From an uncultured Clostridia bacterium (lineage in GTDB: Bacteria; Bacillota; Clostridia; Christensenellales; Borkfalkiaceae): a stretch of 64,000 nt of DNA. This document shows, one piece after another, positions 1 through 7,668 of the stretch; within the stretch, counting starts at the first letter, position 1; the number at the start of each line of letters is the position of its first letter. Under the pieces are notes generated by a model. It worked only from the letters and a program-made list of their open reading frames with translations, did not search any database and was not told the DNA's origin. The translations under genes and the position numbers were made by a program. The DNA lies in the NCBI GenBank assembly GCA_904419075.1, contig CAJFQM010000005.1, positions 1-64,000 on the forward strand, given 5' to 3'.

Positions 1-31
1 AAAAATTCGGAGAGTTATTCCTTTGGCGGCA

Positions 32-82
32 ATAAAAAAACTACCCGAACCCACTGTTCTGTGATAGTGGTGTTCGGATAGT
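32..82 (-). terminator. Rho-independent terminator after tRNA-Glu
   Basis: Read on the minus strand, a 16-17 bp stem (arms at about 67-82 and 40-55) with one bulged base and a G-U pair is followed by a run of seven T. It begins 8 nt past the tRNA 3' end and so closes the tRNA transcript. Confidence 0.85.
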
Positions 83-89
83 TACCATT

Positions 90-164
90 TGGTGACCTTA
101 TCGGGACTCGAACCCGAGTTTACGCCGTGAGAGGGCGTCGTCTTAACCGCTTGACCATAAGGCC
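90..164 (-). tRNA. tRNA-Glu (anticodon CUC)
   Basis: The minus strand folds into a full cloverleaf. A 7-bp acceptor stem starts GGCCTTA and closes with TAAGGTC. The anticodon stem is ACGCC/GGCGT, and its 7-base loop reads C-T-CTC-A-C, which gives anticodon CUC for glutamate. The T arm is CGGGT-TCGAGTC-CCG. The discriminator is A, and CCA is encoded in the gene (bases 90-92). A promoter lies just upstream and a terminator just downstream, so it is probably a single-gene transcript. Confidence 0.95.
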
Positions 165-183
165 GTCATTCAATTGCTTATGT

Positions 184-212
184 AGTATAGCATATTTTTC
201 TTTTGAGAGCAA
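184..212 (-). promoter_or_regulatory. Sigma-A promoter of tRNA-Glu
   Basis: On the minus strand TTGCTC (207-212) and TATACT (184-189) are separated by 17 bp, about 13 nt before the expected start point and 20 nt before the mature tRNA 5' end. Confidence 0.75.
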
Positions 213-261
213 CTGTTTTTGACTGGTGAAAATAAAATTTTTTTACTTTTTATGAAAAAAT

Positions 262-439
262 AAAAATCCGCCTGTGCCGCATTTCGGATAAAAGTTAACC
301 CGCTTTCAGCAGGTGGGTGCGGCATCTTGACGCATCGGACTTTCCGTATAAATACAGACCTTGCCTATCGCCACGAATACTCGCTCCCTATTTAATAATG
401 TGGATTACGATTAATCCGAACTCCGTACACCGCAGATTA
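262..439 (-). ncRNA. ssrS: Probable 6S RNA
   Basis: No reading frame explains this stretch, yet it sits directly behind a perfect consensus promoter and ends in a T-rich run, giving a transcript of about 180 nt, the normal 6S length. The two ends pair as a closing stem (AUCUGC-GUGU with GCAC-GCGGAU). Near the 3' end a local hairpin opens with GCCGCACCCACCTGC and continues GCGGGTTAAC, matching the conserved CACCT...GGGTT element of the 3' half of 6S RNA as I remember it. 6S RNA binds the housekeeping RNA polymerase and mimics an open promoter. The assignment rests on remembered consensus features, so another structured small RNA is possible. Confidence 0.68.
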
Positions 440-445
440 TTCTAT

Positions 446-474
446 ATTATAGCGAAAAAAGGCTCTCTTGTCAA
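446..474 (-). promoter_or_regulatory. Perfect consensus sigma-A promoter of the 6S-like RNA
   Basis: TTGACA (469-474), a 17-bp spacer and TATAAT (446-451) on the minus strand. It lies just past the pdxK stop and points into the non-coding RNA, not into any protein gene. Confidence 0.9.
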
Positions 475-491
475 CCAAATCGAGGAAACTT

Positions 492-1325
492 TTATTTCCT
501 AATCTTTCCGTTTAATTTTTCGAGAAAAGGAAAAATTTCTGCTTCAAATTCCAACCCGTAACGTCTGTCACCGTTTGCCGCGGCGGTGCGGAAAATAGAA
601 GAAGTCGTAAAATCGGCGGACAGATAAATCGCTTCGTCGAGCGTTTTCCCTCTGGCAAGGCAGCCCGTAAACGCCGCCGCAAATACGTCTCCGGCTCCGT
701 GAAAGAATCCCGCGGCGTTTTTTTCTGCGTGGCGCAATACACGATTTTCTTTCATGTAATATACGGCGTTTTCTTCTCCTTCTTCTACTCCCGTGACAAT
801 GGGACAGGTATGAAGAGAAGAAAGTTTCTGTACGATTTTTTCGGCGGGAAGGGCCTCGCCGTTCTGCGGGTAATTTTCTCCTGCGAGAAGACATGCTTCC
901 GTAACATTGGGAAGAATGAAGTCCGCTTCACTGCATAAAGAACGCATTTTTTCCACAAAATGGAAATTGAAGTGCGCATATAATTTCCCTCCGTCGCCCA
1001 TGACGGGATCTACTACGAATTTTCCGTGCGGGGCGAGAAAATTTTTTTTAACGGAAAGGACGGTGTCTATCTGAGAAATATTTCCGAGATAACCGCTGTA
1101 TATAAAATCAAAAGAAAGCCCCAGTTTTTTCCAATGCGCGAGTATGGAAGGAATATCTTCCGAAAGATCGCGGAAGGTATACCCTTCAAAGCCGCCGGTA
1201 TGCGTGGAGAGGAGGGCTGTGGGCAAAACATCGCACGTGATTCCGCATGCGGAGATTATGGGGAGCGCTACCGTGAGGGAGCATTTCCCTACACAAGAGA
1301 TGTCGTTAATGGCGAGAATGCGCAT
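492..1325 (-). CDS. pdxY: Pyridoxamine/pyridoxal kinase (PdxY/PdxK family)
   Basis: The 277-residue protein belongs to the ribokinase-like vitamin kinases and would phosphorylate pyridoxal or pyridoxamine in the cytosol to salvage vitamin B6. The N-terminus (MRILAINDISCVGKCSL) and the GGFEGYTFRDLS segment are typical of the PdxY branch. The anion-hole and catalytic-base motif HGAGD lies near residues 209-213, with Asp213 as the base. Length is normal for the family. The start is preceded by AAGGAAG and sits 36 nt downstream of a perfect promoter. It is divergent from aspS and its stop is followed by the 6S-like RNA promoter, so it is probably monocistronic. Exact substrate preference (pyridoxamine or hydroxymethylpyrimidine) cannot be read from the sequence. 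Confidence 0.9.
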   Translation of the reverse strand: MRILAINDISCVGKCSLTVALPIISACGITCDVLPTALLSTHTGGFEGYTFRDLSEDIPSILAHWKKLGLSFDFIYSGYLGNISQIDTVLSVKKNFLAPHGKFVVDPVMGDGGKLYAHFNFHFVEKMRSLCSEADFILPNVTEACLLAGENYPQNGEALPAEKIVQKLSSLHTCPIVTGVEEGEENAVYYMKENRVLRHAEKNAAGFFHGAGDVFAAAFTGCLARGKTLDEAIYLSADFTTSSIFRTAAANGDRRYGLEFEAEIFPFLEKLNGKIRK

Positions 1326-1361
1326 AAAAAGTGGACTTCCTTAAAAAAGTTATATGAAACT

Positions 1362-1390
1362 ATTATAAATTTCTTGCTTTTTTTTGTCAA
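1362..1390 (-). promoter_or_regulatory. Consensus promoter of pdxY
   Basis: TTGACA (1385-1390), a 17-bp spacer and TATAAT (1362-1367) on the minus strand. It overlaps the divergent aspS promoter, so the two are unlikely to fire at once. Confidence 0.85.
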
Positions 1391-1402
1391 ACGGATTAAA
1401 AT
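1374..1402 (+). promoter_or_regulatory. Promoter of aspS
   Basis: TTGCTT (1374-1379), 17 bp, TAAAAT (1397-1402) on the plus strand, inside the same 40 bp as the pdxY promoter. Confidence 0.6.
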
Positions 1403-1454
1403 AGAAAAGTAAAAATTTCCGTGCGGAAACTTCCCTCGGAGTAAAGAGGTTTTC

Positions 1455-2792
1455 ATGACTATGACTATTACAGGCGAACCGAAGACAAATACCGTTCCGT
1501 ATTCGGATTTCGCAAAATTCGAGAATCAAGAAATTACGATAACCGGCACCGTGCATAACATCCGCATGATGTCGGATTTTGCTTTCGTCATTCTCCGCAC
1601 CGCGAGAGAGACGATTCAATGCGTCTATGCGGAATCTTTTTCCGATTACAGAATGCCCCCCGAACTCAAAGAAGAATGTGCGGTAAAACTGACCGGAAAG
1701 GTAGTTGCGGGGGAAACGAAGGACGGCGGAAAACGCTACGAAATTCAGATCCACGGCATCGATATTTTATCTCATCCCGCGGAAATTCCGCCCGTGGTCA
1801 TCACAAAAAAGCAGGTACAGTGCGACTTAAACACCGATTTGGACTATCGGCCCGTCACGTTGAGAAATCCCAAGGAAAGGGCGGTCTTTAAGTTCCAAGA
1901 GGGAATACAGCGCGGTTTCCGCGAATATCTCATGTCCCAAGGATTTACCGAAATTCATACTCCGAAAATCAATTTCGCGGGCGCGGAAGGCGGTGCAAAT
2001 CTTTTCGGGCTCGACTATTTCGGAAAAAAGGTATATCTCGCGCAGTCTCCCCAGCTTTATAAACAGGCTTTGGTCGCCGTATATGAGCGCGTATTTGAAA
2101 TTGCGCCCGTATTCCGCGCGGAGCATCACGATACCAGCCGCCACCTCAACGAATATATTTCCATGGATTTTGAAATGGGCTTTATCGACGGTTTCGAGGA
2201 TATCATGAACATGGAGACGGGCGTCCTCAAATATATCATGAATCTTCTGAAAACGGAATATAAAAACGAAGTGGAACTTCTCCGTGCGGATATTCCCGAA
2301 ATTACGGAGATTCCCGTCATCAAGTTCATGGAAGCGAAAGAAATCCTTATGAAGAAATTCAAGTATAAGCCTTCGGATATGAAGGATTTCGACCCCGAAG
2401 AGGAACAGCTCCTCGGAAAATATGCAAAGAAACAGTTCAATTCCGATTTTATTTTCGTCACGCATTACCCTTCCAGAAAGCGCCCCTTCTATACGATGGA
2501 CGATCCCGACGATCCCGAATACACGCTGTCTTTCGATTTGCTTTTCCGCGGCATGGAAATTACCTCGGGCGGTCAGCGCGTACACGATTATTTCGCTCAG
2601 GTGGAAAAAATGAAGCGTTTGGGCATGAATCCCGACGAGTTCGATACCTATCTCATGCTCCATAAATACGGAGCGCCTCCGCACGGCGGATTGGGCTTGG
2701 GGCTGGAACGGCTCACGATGCATCTCCTCGGTTTCAAGAACGTACGGGAAGCGGCGATGTTCCCGAGAGACATCAACAGGGTGACGCCATGA
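1455..2792 (+). CDS. aspS: Aspartyl-tRNA synthetase, archaeal/eukaryotic type
   Basis: This 445-residue class II synthetase charges tRNA with aspartate. It is the short archaeal form without the GAD insertion of normal bacterial AspRS (about 590 residues). An OB-fold anticodon-binding domain spans residues 20-110. The catalytic domain carries motif 2 (FRAEHHDTSRHLNEY), the EITSGGQRVHDY segment, and motif 3 (GLGLGLERLTM) before FPRDINRVTP. AsnRS would have different residues around GGQR, so Asp is preferred. His34 in GTVHNIR sits where non-discriminating archaeal enzymes have His, which suggests that it also makes Asp-tRNA-Asn for the GatCAB route; this is an inference. The start follows AGAGG. 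The stop overlaps the next gene by 4 bp. Confidence 0.9.
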   Translation: MTMTITGEPKTNTVPYSDFAKFENQEITITGTVHNIRMMSDFAFVILRTARETIQCVYAESFSDYRMPPELKEECAVKLTGKVVAGETKDGGKRYEIQIHGIDILSHPAEIPPVVITKKQVQCDLNTDLDYRPVTLRNPKERAVFKFQEGIQRGFREYLMSQGFTEIHTPKINFAGAEGGANLFGLDYFGKKVYLAQSPQLYKQALVAVYERVFEIAPVFRAEHHDTSRHLNEYISMDFEMGFIDGFEDIMNMETGVLKYIMNLLKTEYKNEVELLRADIPEITEIPVIKFMEAKEILMKKFKYKPSDMKDFDPEEEQLLGKYAKKQFNSDFIFVTHYPSRKRPFYTMDDPDDPEYTLSFDLLFRGMEITSGGQRVHDYFAQVEKMKRLGMNPDEFDTYLMLHKYGAPPHGGLGLGLERLTMHLLGFKNVREAAMFPRDINRVTP

Positions 2793-3019
2793 AAAAAGTG
2801 ATCAGTGTGGGTGACCTTTGCTGCGAGCGCTGTGCGAATCGGCTTGCCTGTAAGCTGGAATTGTGCGAGGGCGTCGTAAAAGCCAAGGCAAACTATAAAA
2901 AGAACACCATTTACGTGGAAGTTCTGAGCACGACTCCCGACAGCGAATTGAAAGAAGCGGTGCAGTCCGCGGGCTTTGAAGTTCTTTCGATAGAGCAGAG
3001 AAAGGGACTTTTTGCGTGA
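2789..3019 (+). CDS. Small heavy-metal-associated (HMA) domain protein
   Basis: The 76-residue protein is a single ferredoxin-like HMA domain. The metal-binding loop near residues 8-16 reads GDLCCERCAN, which keeps the CxxC pair (Cys12, Cys15) and adds a third adjacent Cys11. Proteins of this size normally carry Cu(I) or Zn(II) to a transporter or sensor. The ATG overlaps the aspS stop (ATGA), so translation is coupled to a tRNA synthetase, an unexpected partner. No transporter is adjacent; the CadA-type ATPase with its own HMA domains is 11.5 kb away. The metal and partner are unknown. Confidence 0.8.
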   Translation: MKKVISVGDLCCERCANRLACKLELCEGVVKAKANYKKNTIYVEVLSTTPDSELKEAVQSAGFEVLSIEQRKGLFA

Positions 3020-3055
3020 TTTTATCCGATATAGGGAAAAATCTGTCTGTTTTGC

Positions 3056-3084
3056 TTTACAAATCCTTAAAAAAGGGATATAAT
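3056..3084 (+). promoter_or_regulatory. Promoter of the ileS T-box leader
   Basis: TTTACA (3056-3061), a 17-bp spacer and TATAAT (3079-3084), giving a leader of about 355 nt before ileS. Confidence 0.8.
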
Positions 3085-3089
3085 TAAAA

Positions 3090-3406
3090 AAATTCATAAT
3101 TGATAAAAGCGTTTTAAGAGGGACAACGCTTCCGAGGTGCCGCCGCACAGAGAAATTCCGTTTTGCTGAGAGGAAAAAGGCGGTTTCGGGAGTTATCGCC
3201 CTTTGAGCTTGCCCGACCAACTTTTTCCGAGCTTTGGAAGAAAAAGTTTCTTTTTGGAAAGGAAAAAAATTCCCTAAGGAAGATAAAAGCTGCTTTTTCG
3301 GAAAAAAAGTAATCGTGCACGGTCTCGCCCACCGTTATCCGGGGCGGCAAATGTCAGTTTGTTTTGGTGGGGTCGTGTTTTGTCCAAAACGCGGCTTTTC
3401 TTTTTT
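3090..3406 (+). promoter_or_regulatory. T-box riboswitch (Ile) controlling ileS
   Basis: The long untranslated leader has the layout of a T-box that senses uncharged tRNA. Stem I contains AGAGA and GCTGAGAGG elements, then the specifier codon ATC at 3195-3197 followed by GCCCTTTGAGC, the usual context. ATC is an Ile codon and the next gene is ileS. The antiterminator pairs GTTTTGG (3361-3367) with CCAAAAC (3384-3390) and leaves a 7-nt bulge TGGGGTC (3368-3374) in the position of the usual TGGNACC. The same CAAAAC is used by the competing terminator. The bulge departs from consensus at two of its last three bases. Confidence 0.85.
3372..3406 (+). terminator. T-box regulated terminator before ileS
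   Basis: An 11-bp stem (GTCGTGTTTTG 3372-3382 with CAAAACGCGGC 3385-3395, including G-U pairs) and TTTTCTTTTTT. It is mutually exclusive with the antiterminator helix at 3361-3390. Confidence 0.85.
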
Positions 3407-3447
3407 GAGAAAATTACGATAAACATGAAGGACGAGGAGAAAACGTT

Positions 3448-6400
3448 ATGTCGATGTACAAGAAAGTAGATACCTCATTGAACTTTGTCGAGCGCGAAAA
3501 GCAGGTGGTGGACTACTGGAACGAAAACCATATCTTCGAAGACAGCGTGAAGATGAACGAAGGAAAAGAGGAGTTTTCCTTCTATGACGGTCCGCCCACG
3601 GCGAACGGAAAGCCGCATATCGGACACATTCTCACGCGCGTCATGAAGGACATCGTTCCCCGCTATCAGACCATGAAGGGAAAACACGTTTTAAGAAAGG
3701 CGGGCTGGGATACGCACGGGCTTCCCGTGGAATTGGAAGTGGAAAAGAAGCTCGGTTTCGACCACAAGACGGAAATCGAGGCGTACGGCATAGAACCGTT
3801 TATAAAAGAATGTAAAAAATCCGTCTGGCAATATACCAGCGAATGGAAACGGATGTCCGATCGCGTAGGATATTGGTGCGACATGGACAATCCGTACGTG
3901 ACCTATCATGACGACTACATCGAATCGGAGTGGTGGGCACTCAAAAAAATCCACGAAAAGGGACTTCTTTATAAGGGGCATAAAATCGTTCCCTATTGCC
4001 CGCGCTGCGGAACGGCGCTTTCGTCGCACGAGGTCGCGCAAGGTTATAAAGACGTCAAACAGGTCACGGCTTTCGTCAAATTTAAGGTGAAGGGAGACGA
4101 AAACAGATATATCCTCGCATGGACGACCACGCCTTGGACGCTTCCTTCCAACGTCGCGCTCTGCATGAATCCCGACGCGGATTACATCGAGATCGAGTGC
4201 GGGGAGTCGGGGGAGAAATATATTCTGGCGGAAGCGCTTGCCCCCGCGGTGTTCGGGGAGGAAAAATATACCGTTCTTTCCAAAAAGAAGGGGAAGGAAT
4301 ACGAGTATACCGAATACGAGCCTTTGTATCCTTACGGCAAGGAGAAATTCGCTTTCCGCGAAAAGGCGTATTACGTCACCTGCGACAATTACGTTACGCT
4401 CTCCGACGGTACGGGCGTCGTTCATATCGCGACCGCTTTCGGCGAGGACGACTATCGCGTAGGGCGGAAGTATAATCTTCCCGTCGTACAGCTCATCGAC
4501 GAGGAGGGAAAATTCCCGTCGGGCTGCGATTTTCTCACGGGAAAGGCCGCACAGGCCGCCGATCCGCTGGTCATAAAGGATCTTAAAGTTCGGGGTCTCC
4601 TTCTCAAAACGCAGGAAATCGTACACAGCTATCCCTTCTGCTGGCGCTGTGATACGCCTCTCATTTATTATGCCCGTTCTAGTTGGTTTATCAAAGTGAC
4701 GGCCGTCAAGGACCGCCTGATCGCCGCAAACCGTTCCGTGAACTGGATGCCCGATACGATCAAGGAAGGCCGCATGGGCAATTTCCTCGAAAACGTCATC
4801 GATTGGGGGCTTTCCCGCGACCGCTACTGGGGAACGCCTCTGCCCGTTTGGGTGTGTCCCGATTGCGGCGAAATCGAAGTCATAGGCTCCAAGGCGGAAC
4901 TGAAAGAAAGATGCGGGGTTAAAGGGGATATAGAGCTTCACCGCCCGTACCTCGATAACCTTACCTGCACTTGTAAAAAGTGCGGAGGGAAAATGTCGCG
5001 CACGCCCGAGGTAATCGACTGCTGGTTCGATTCGGGTTCCATGCCGTTCGCGCAGTATCACTATCCGTTTGAAAACAAGGAGCTCTTCGACGAGACCTTT
5101 CCCGCCGACTTTATTTCCGAAGCGGTCGATCAAACGCGGGGCTGGTTCTATACTCTGCTCGTCATTTCTACGATTCTTTTCGACAAGGCGCCCTTCAAAA
5201 ATTGTATTGTACTCGGTCACGTCAACGACAAAAACGGCATCAAGATGTCCAAGCACAAGGGTAACGTCGTCGATCCGTGGTCGGTGCTCGACAAGCAGGG
5301 CGCGGATGCCGTCCGCTGGTATTTTTATACTTCTTCGGCGCCGTGGCTTCCGTCGAGATTTTATCCCGAAGCCGTCTCCGAAGCGCAGAGAAAGTATATG
5401 GGAACCCTTTGGAATACCTATGCCTTTTTCTGCCTGTATGCGGACATCGACGGTTATGATCCTTCAAAATACGATTTGAAAAAATGCCGCCTCTCGTTGA
5501 TGGACAAATGGATTCTGTCCAAGCTCAATACGCTCGTGGATACGGTGGATAAATATTTGGCGGTATACAATATCACGGACAGCGCCCGCGCGTTGCAGGA
5601 TTTCTCGGATATTCTTTCCAACTGGTACGTGCGCCGCGGCCGCGAACGCTATTGGTGCAGCGAGATGACGGACGACAAAGCGGCCGCTTATACGACGCTT
5701 TGGAACGTCCTCGTCACGTTCGCAAAGCTCACTGCGCCTTATACGCCGTTCATCGCGGAAGAAATGTATCTCAATCTCGTTCCGAATTTCTTTTCGGGCG
5801 CGCCCAAGTCGGTGCACATGTGCTCCTTCCCCGTCTGCGATAAATCTTTCGTGGATGAAAGTCTCGAAAAAGGCATGGACAGCGTCCTCGATATCGTCAA
5901 TCTCGGCAGAGCCGCCCGCAACGCCGGCAATGTCAAAAATCGTCAGCCTCTTTCCGAGATGTACGTCGTCACGGCGAAAGATTTGGGCCTGGACGAGGGA
6001 TTGAAAGCGATTGCTTTGGACGAACTCAACATCAAGCGCTATAAGACGGCGGAGGACGCGGACGAATTCATTTCTTATAAACTCAAACCTCAGTTAAAGA
6101 CGCTCGGTCCCAAATACGGAAAGAAACTGGGGCTCATCAGTAAATTCCTTGCAGAATGCGACGCGAAAGCGGTCGTGGAGGCCGTTCAAGGCGGAGGCGA
6201 ATATGTTCTTCCCTCGGATAAAGAGATCGTTCTCAAAGAAGAAGATTTGCAGATTTTCACCGAGAGCAAGGCCGGATTTATCTCCGCCAGCGACAAGGGA
6301 ATCACGGTGGCTTTGAATACCGAACTGACCGAAGAACTTATCGCGGAAGGAATAGAGCGGGAGCTCGTTTCCAAAGTTCAGACCCTGAGAAAGGAAGCGG

Positions 6401-6588
6401 GCTTTGAGGTTACCGACAGAATCAGGATTTTCTACCGCGCGAAAGGCCGCGCGGGGGAGGCATTAAAAAAAGCTGCGTTCGCTTCGGACGTATTGGCCGT
6501 GAGCGTGGAGGAAGGCTCGGCCGACGGCTATTCCAAGGAAGTGGATATCAACGGCGAGAAAGTAACGCTTACGCTCGTAAAGAACTGA
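3448..6588 (+). CDS. ileS: Isoleucyl-tRNA synthetase (long, IleRS2-like)
   Basis: The 1046-residue class I synthetase charges tRNA-Ile. The HIGH motif is HIGH at residues 57-60, the editing domain (CP1) follows with the TTPWTLPSN segment, and KMSKH is near residues 599-603. Cys pairs in YCPRCG, WVCPDCG and CTCKKCGG suggest bound zinc. The length and C-terminal region fit the eukaryote-like second IleRS type, which is often less sensitive to mupirocin; the sensitivity is inferred, not visible. The start follows GAGGAG; a second ATG two codons later is possible. Expression is set by the upstream T-box. A short hairpin terminator follows the stop. Confidence 0.95.
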   Translation: MSMYKKVDTSLNFVEREKQVVDYWNENHIFEDSVKMNEGKEEFSFYDGPPTANGKPHIGHILTRVMKDIVPRYQTMKGKHVLRKAGWDTHGLPVELEVEKKLGFDHKTEIEAYGIEPFIKECKKSVWQYTSEWKRMSDRVGYWCDMDNPYVTYHDDYIESEWWALKKIHEKGLLYKGHKIVPYCPRCGTALSSHEVAQGYKDVKQVTAFVKFKVKGDENRYILAWTTTPWTLPSNVALCMNPDADYIEIECGESGEKYILAEALAPAVFGEEKYTVLSKKKGKEYEYTEYEPLYPYGKEKFAFREKAYYVTCDNYVTLSDGTGVVHIATAFGEDDYRVGRKYNLPVVQLIDEEGKFPSGCDFLTGKAAQAADPLVIKDLKVRGLLLKTQEIVHSYPFCWRCDTPLIYYARSSWFIKVTAVKDRLIAANRSVNWMPDTIKEGRMGNFLENVIDWGLSRDRYWGTPLPVWVCPDCGEIEVIGSKAELKERCGVKGDIELHRPYLDNLTCTCKKCGGKMSRTPEVIDCWFDSGSMPFAQYHYPFENKELFDETFPADFISEAVDQTRGWFYTLLVISTILFDKAPFKNCIVLGHVNDKNGIKMSKHKGNVVDPWSVLDKQGADAVRWYFYTSSAPWLPSRFYPEAVSEAQRKYMGTLWNTYAFFCLYADIDGYDPSKYDLKKCRLSLMDKWILSKLNTLVDTVDKYLAVYNITDSARALQDFSDILSNWYVRRGRERYWCSEMTDDKAAAYTTLWNVLVTFAKLTAPYTPFIAEEMYLNLVPNFFSGAPKSVHMCSFPVCDKSFVDESLEKGMDSVLDIVNLGRAARNAGNVKNRQPLSEMYVVTAKDLGLDEGLKAIALDELNIKRYKTAEDADEFISYKLKPQLKTLGPKYGKKLGLISKFLAECDAKAVVEAVQGGGEYVLPSDKEIVLKEEDLQIFTESKAGFISASDKGITVALNTELTEELIAEGIERELVSKVQTLRKEAGFEVTDRIRIFYRAKGRAGEALKKAAFASDVLAVSVEEGSADGYSKEVDINGEKVTLTLVKN

Positions 6589-6592
6589 TGAA

Positions 6593-6618
6593 AAAGGAGC
6601 CGAAAAGGCTCTTTTTTC
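6593..6618 (+). terminator. Terminator of ileS
   Basis: GGAGCC-GAAAA-GGCTCT hairpin followed by TTTTTT, just past the ileS stop. Confidence 0.8.
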
Positions 6619-6688
6619 CTTATTGGAGGCGGACGGAAAAATTTTGGCGATTTTTCCCTTTTTAGTTTTGTTTTCGTGGGCAAAACAC

Positions 6689-6717
6689 TTTACAAAAGAA
6701 TGGTTTTCCGATATAAT
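6689..6717 (+). promoter_or_regulatory. Promoter of the methyltransferase-RluA pair
   Basis: TTTACA (6689-6694), 17 bp, TATAAT (6712-6717). Transcription would begin near 6724, which rules out an in-frame ATG at 6676 as the start of the next gene. Confidence 0.8.
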
Positions 6718-6804
6718 AAAAAGGTCAGAATGTCGGATTATGTCTTTTTTCGGACCGGCCTTCGGACGCAGGCAACGACGGCGAACATGCTGCACAGGGA
6801 ATTT

Positions 6805-7668
6805 ATGAAAATAGCACAGAATTGGACGGATTATTCGATTATCGCCACGGGCGACGGTTATAAACTCGAACGCTGGAAGGACGTGTATCTCCTTCGGCCC
6901 GACCCGCAGGTCATTTGGTCGGCCCGTGCGGATTTGTTCTCCTATCCCGAGCTCAACGCCTTTTATAAGCGCAGCGAAAGCGGCGGCGGGGGCTGGAAAT
7001 TTTTGAAACCCATGCCCGCCGAATGGGAAATTTCCTATGAGAAGCTGGGACTCAGGTTCAAAATTAAGCCCATGGGCTTCAAGCATACGGGATTATTTCC
7101 CGAACAGGCTGTCAACTGGGATTATATGTCGAAACTCATTCGCGGTGCAAATCGTTCGATAAAGGTGCTCAATTTATTTGCCTATACGGGCGGGGCGACG
7201 GTCGCCTGCGCGAAAGCGGGCGCTCAGGTCACGCATGTGGACGCCGCAAAGGGAATGGTGGAGCGCGCGGGCGAAAACGCACGGCTTTCGGGGATCGGAT
7301 CGGGAATCCGCTATATCGTGGACGATTGTCTCAAATTCGTCCGTCGGGAAATCCGCCGCGGCAACCGTTACGACGCGATTATCATGGATCCGCCCTCCTA
7401 CGGCCGCGGTCCGGGCGGAGAAATGTGGAAGATAGAAAACGATTTATTTCCCTTTGTAAAATTGTGCGGGGAACTTCTGTCCGAGGATCCGCTCTTCTTT
7501 CTCATCAACAGCTATACGACGGGCTTGCAGCCCATGGTTCTCAAAAATATACTGACGCTGACGCTCTCGGGGCGCGGCGGACATACCGAAGCCTACGAGG
7601 TGGGCATAAAGACGGAGGAAGGAATAGACCTTCCCTGCGGAGCGGGAGGAATTTTCGTCAATGACTGA
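6805..7668 (+). CDS. Class I SAM-dependent rRNA methyltransferase (RlmI-like)
   Basis: The 287-residue protein has the SAM-binding motif VLNLFAYTGGATVACAKAGA and the motif IV DPPSYGRG at about residues 195-202, as in the RlmI/RlmK family that methylates 23S rRNA. It lacks a PUA domain and resembles the single-domain class I methyltransferases common in Clostridia. The true substrate is not known from sequence. I chose ATG 6805, after CAGGGAA; in-frame ATGs at 6676 and 6730 lie before or almost at the transcription start. Its last 8 bp overlap the next gene, so it is the first gene of a two-gene RNA-modification operon. Confidence 0.82.
   Translation: MKIAQNWTDYSIIATGDGYKLERWKDVYLLRPDPQVIWSARADLFSYPELNAFYKRSESGGGGWKFLKPMPAEWEISYEKLGLRFKIKPMGFKHTGLFPEQAVNWDYMSKLIRGANRSIKVLNLFAYTGGATVACAKAGAQVTHVDAAKGMVERAGENARLSGIGSGIRYIVDDCLKFVRREIRRGNRYDAIIMDPPSYGRGPGGEMWKIENDLFPFVKLCGELLSEDPLFFLINSYTTGLQPMVLKNILTLTLSGRGGHTEAYEVGIKTEEGIDLPCGAGGIFVND

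Noticed and set aside
3691..5256. Long minus-strand open frame (521 codons) inside ileS
   Set aside because: It is the antisense shadow of ileS; composition mirrors the sense codons, there is no ribosome binding site, and the product matches no family.
6676..6804. Longer N-terminus for the rRNA-type methyltransferase
   Set aside because: The promoter at 6689-6717 lies inside this stretch, so the extra codons would not be transcribed or would have no leader.
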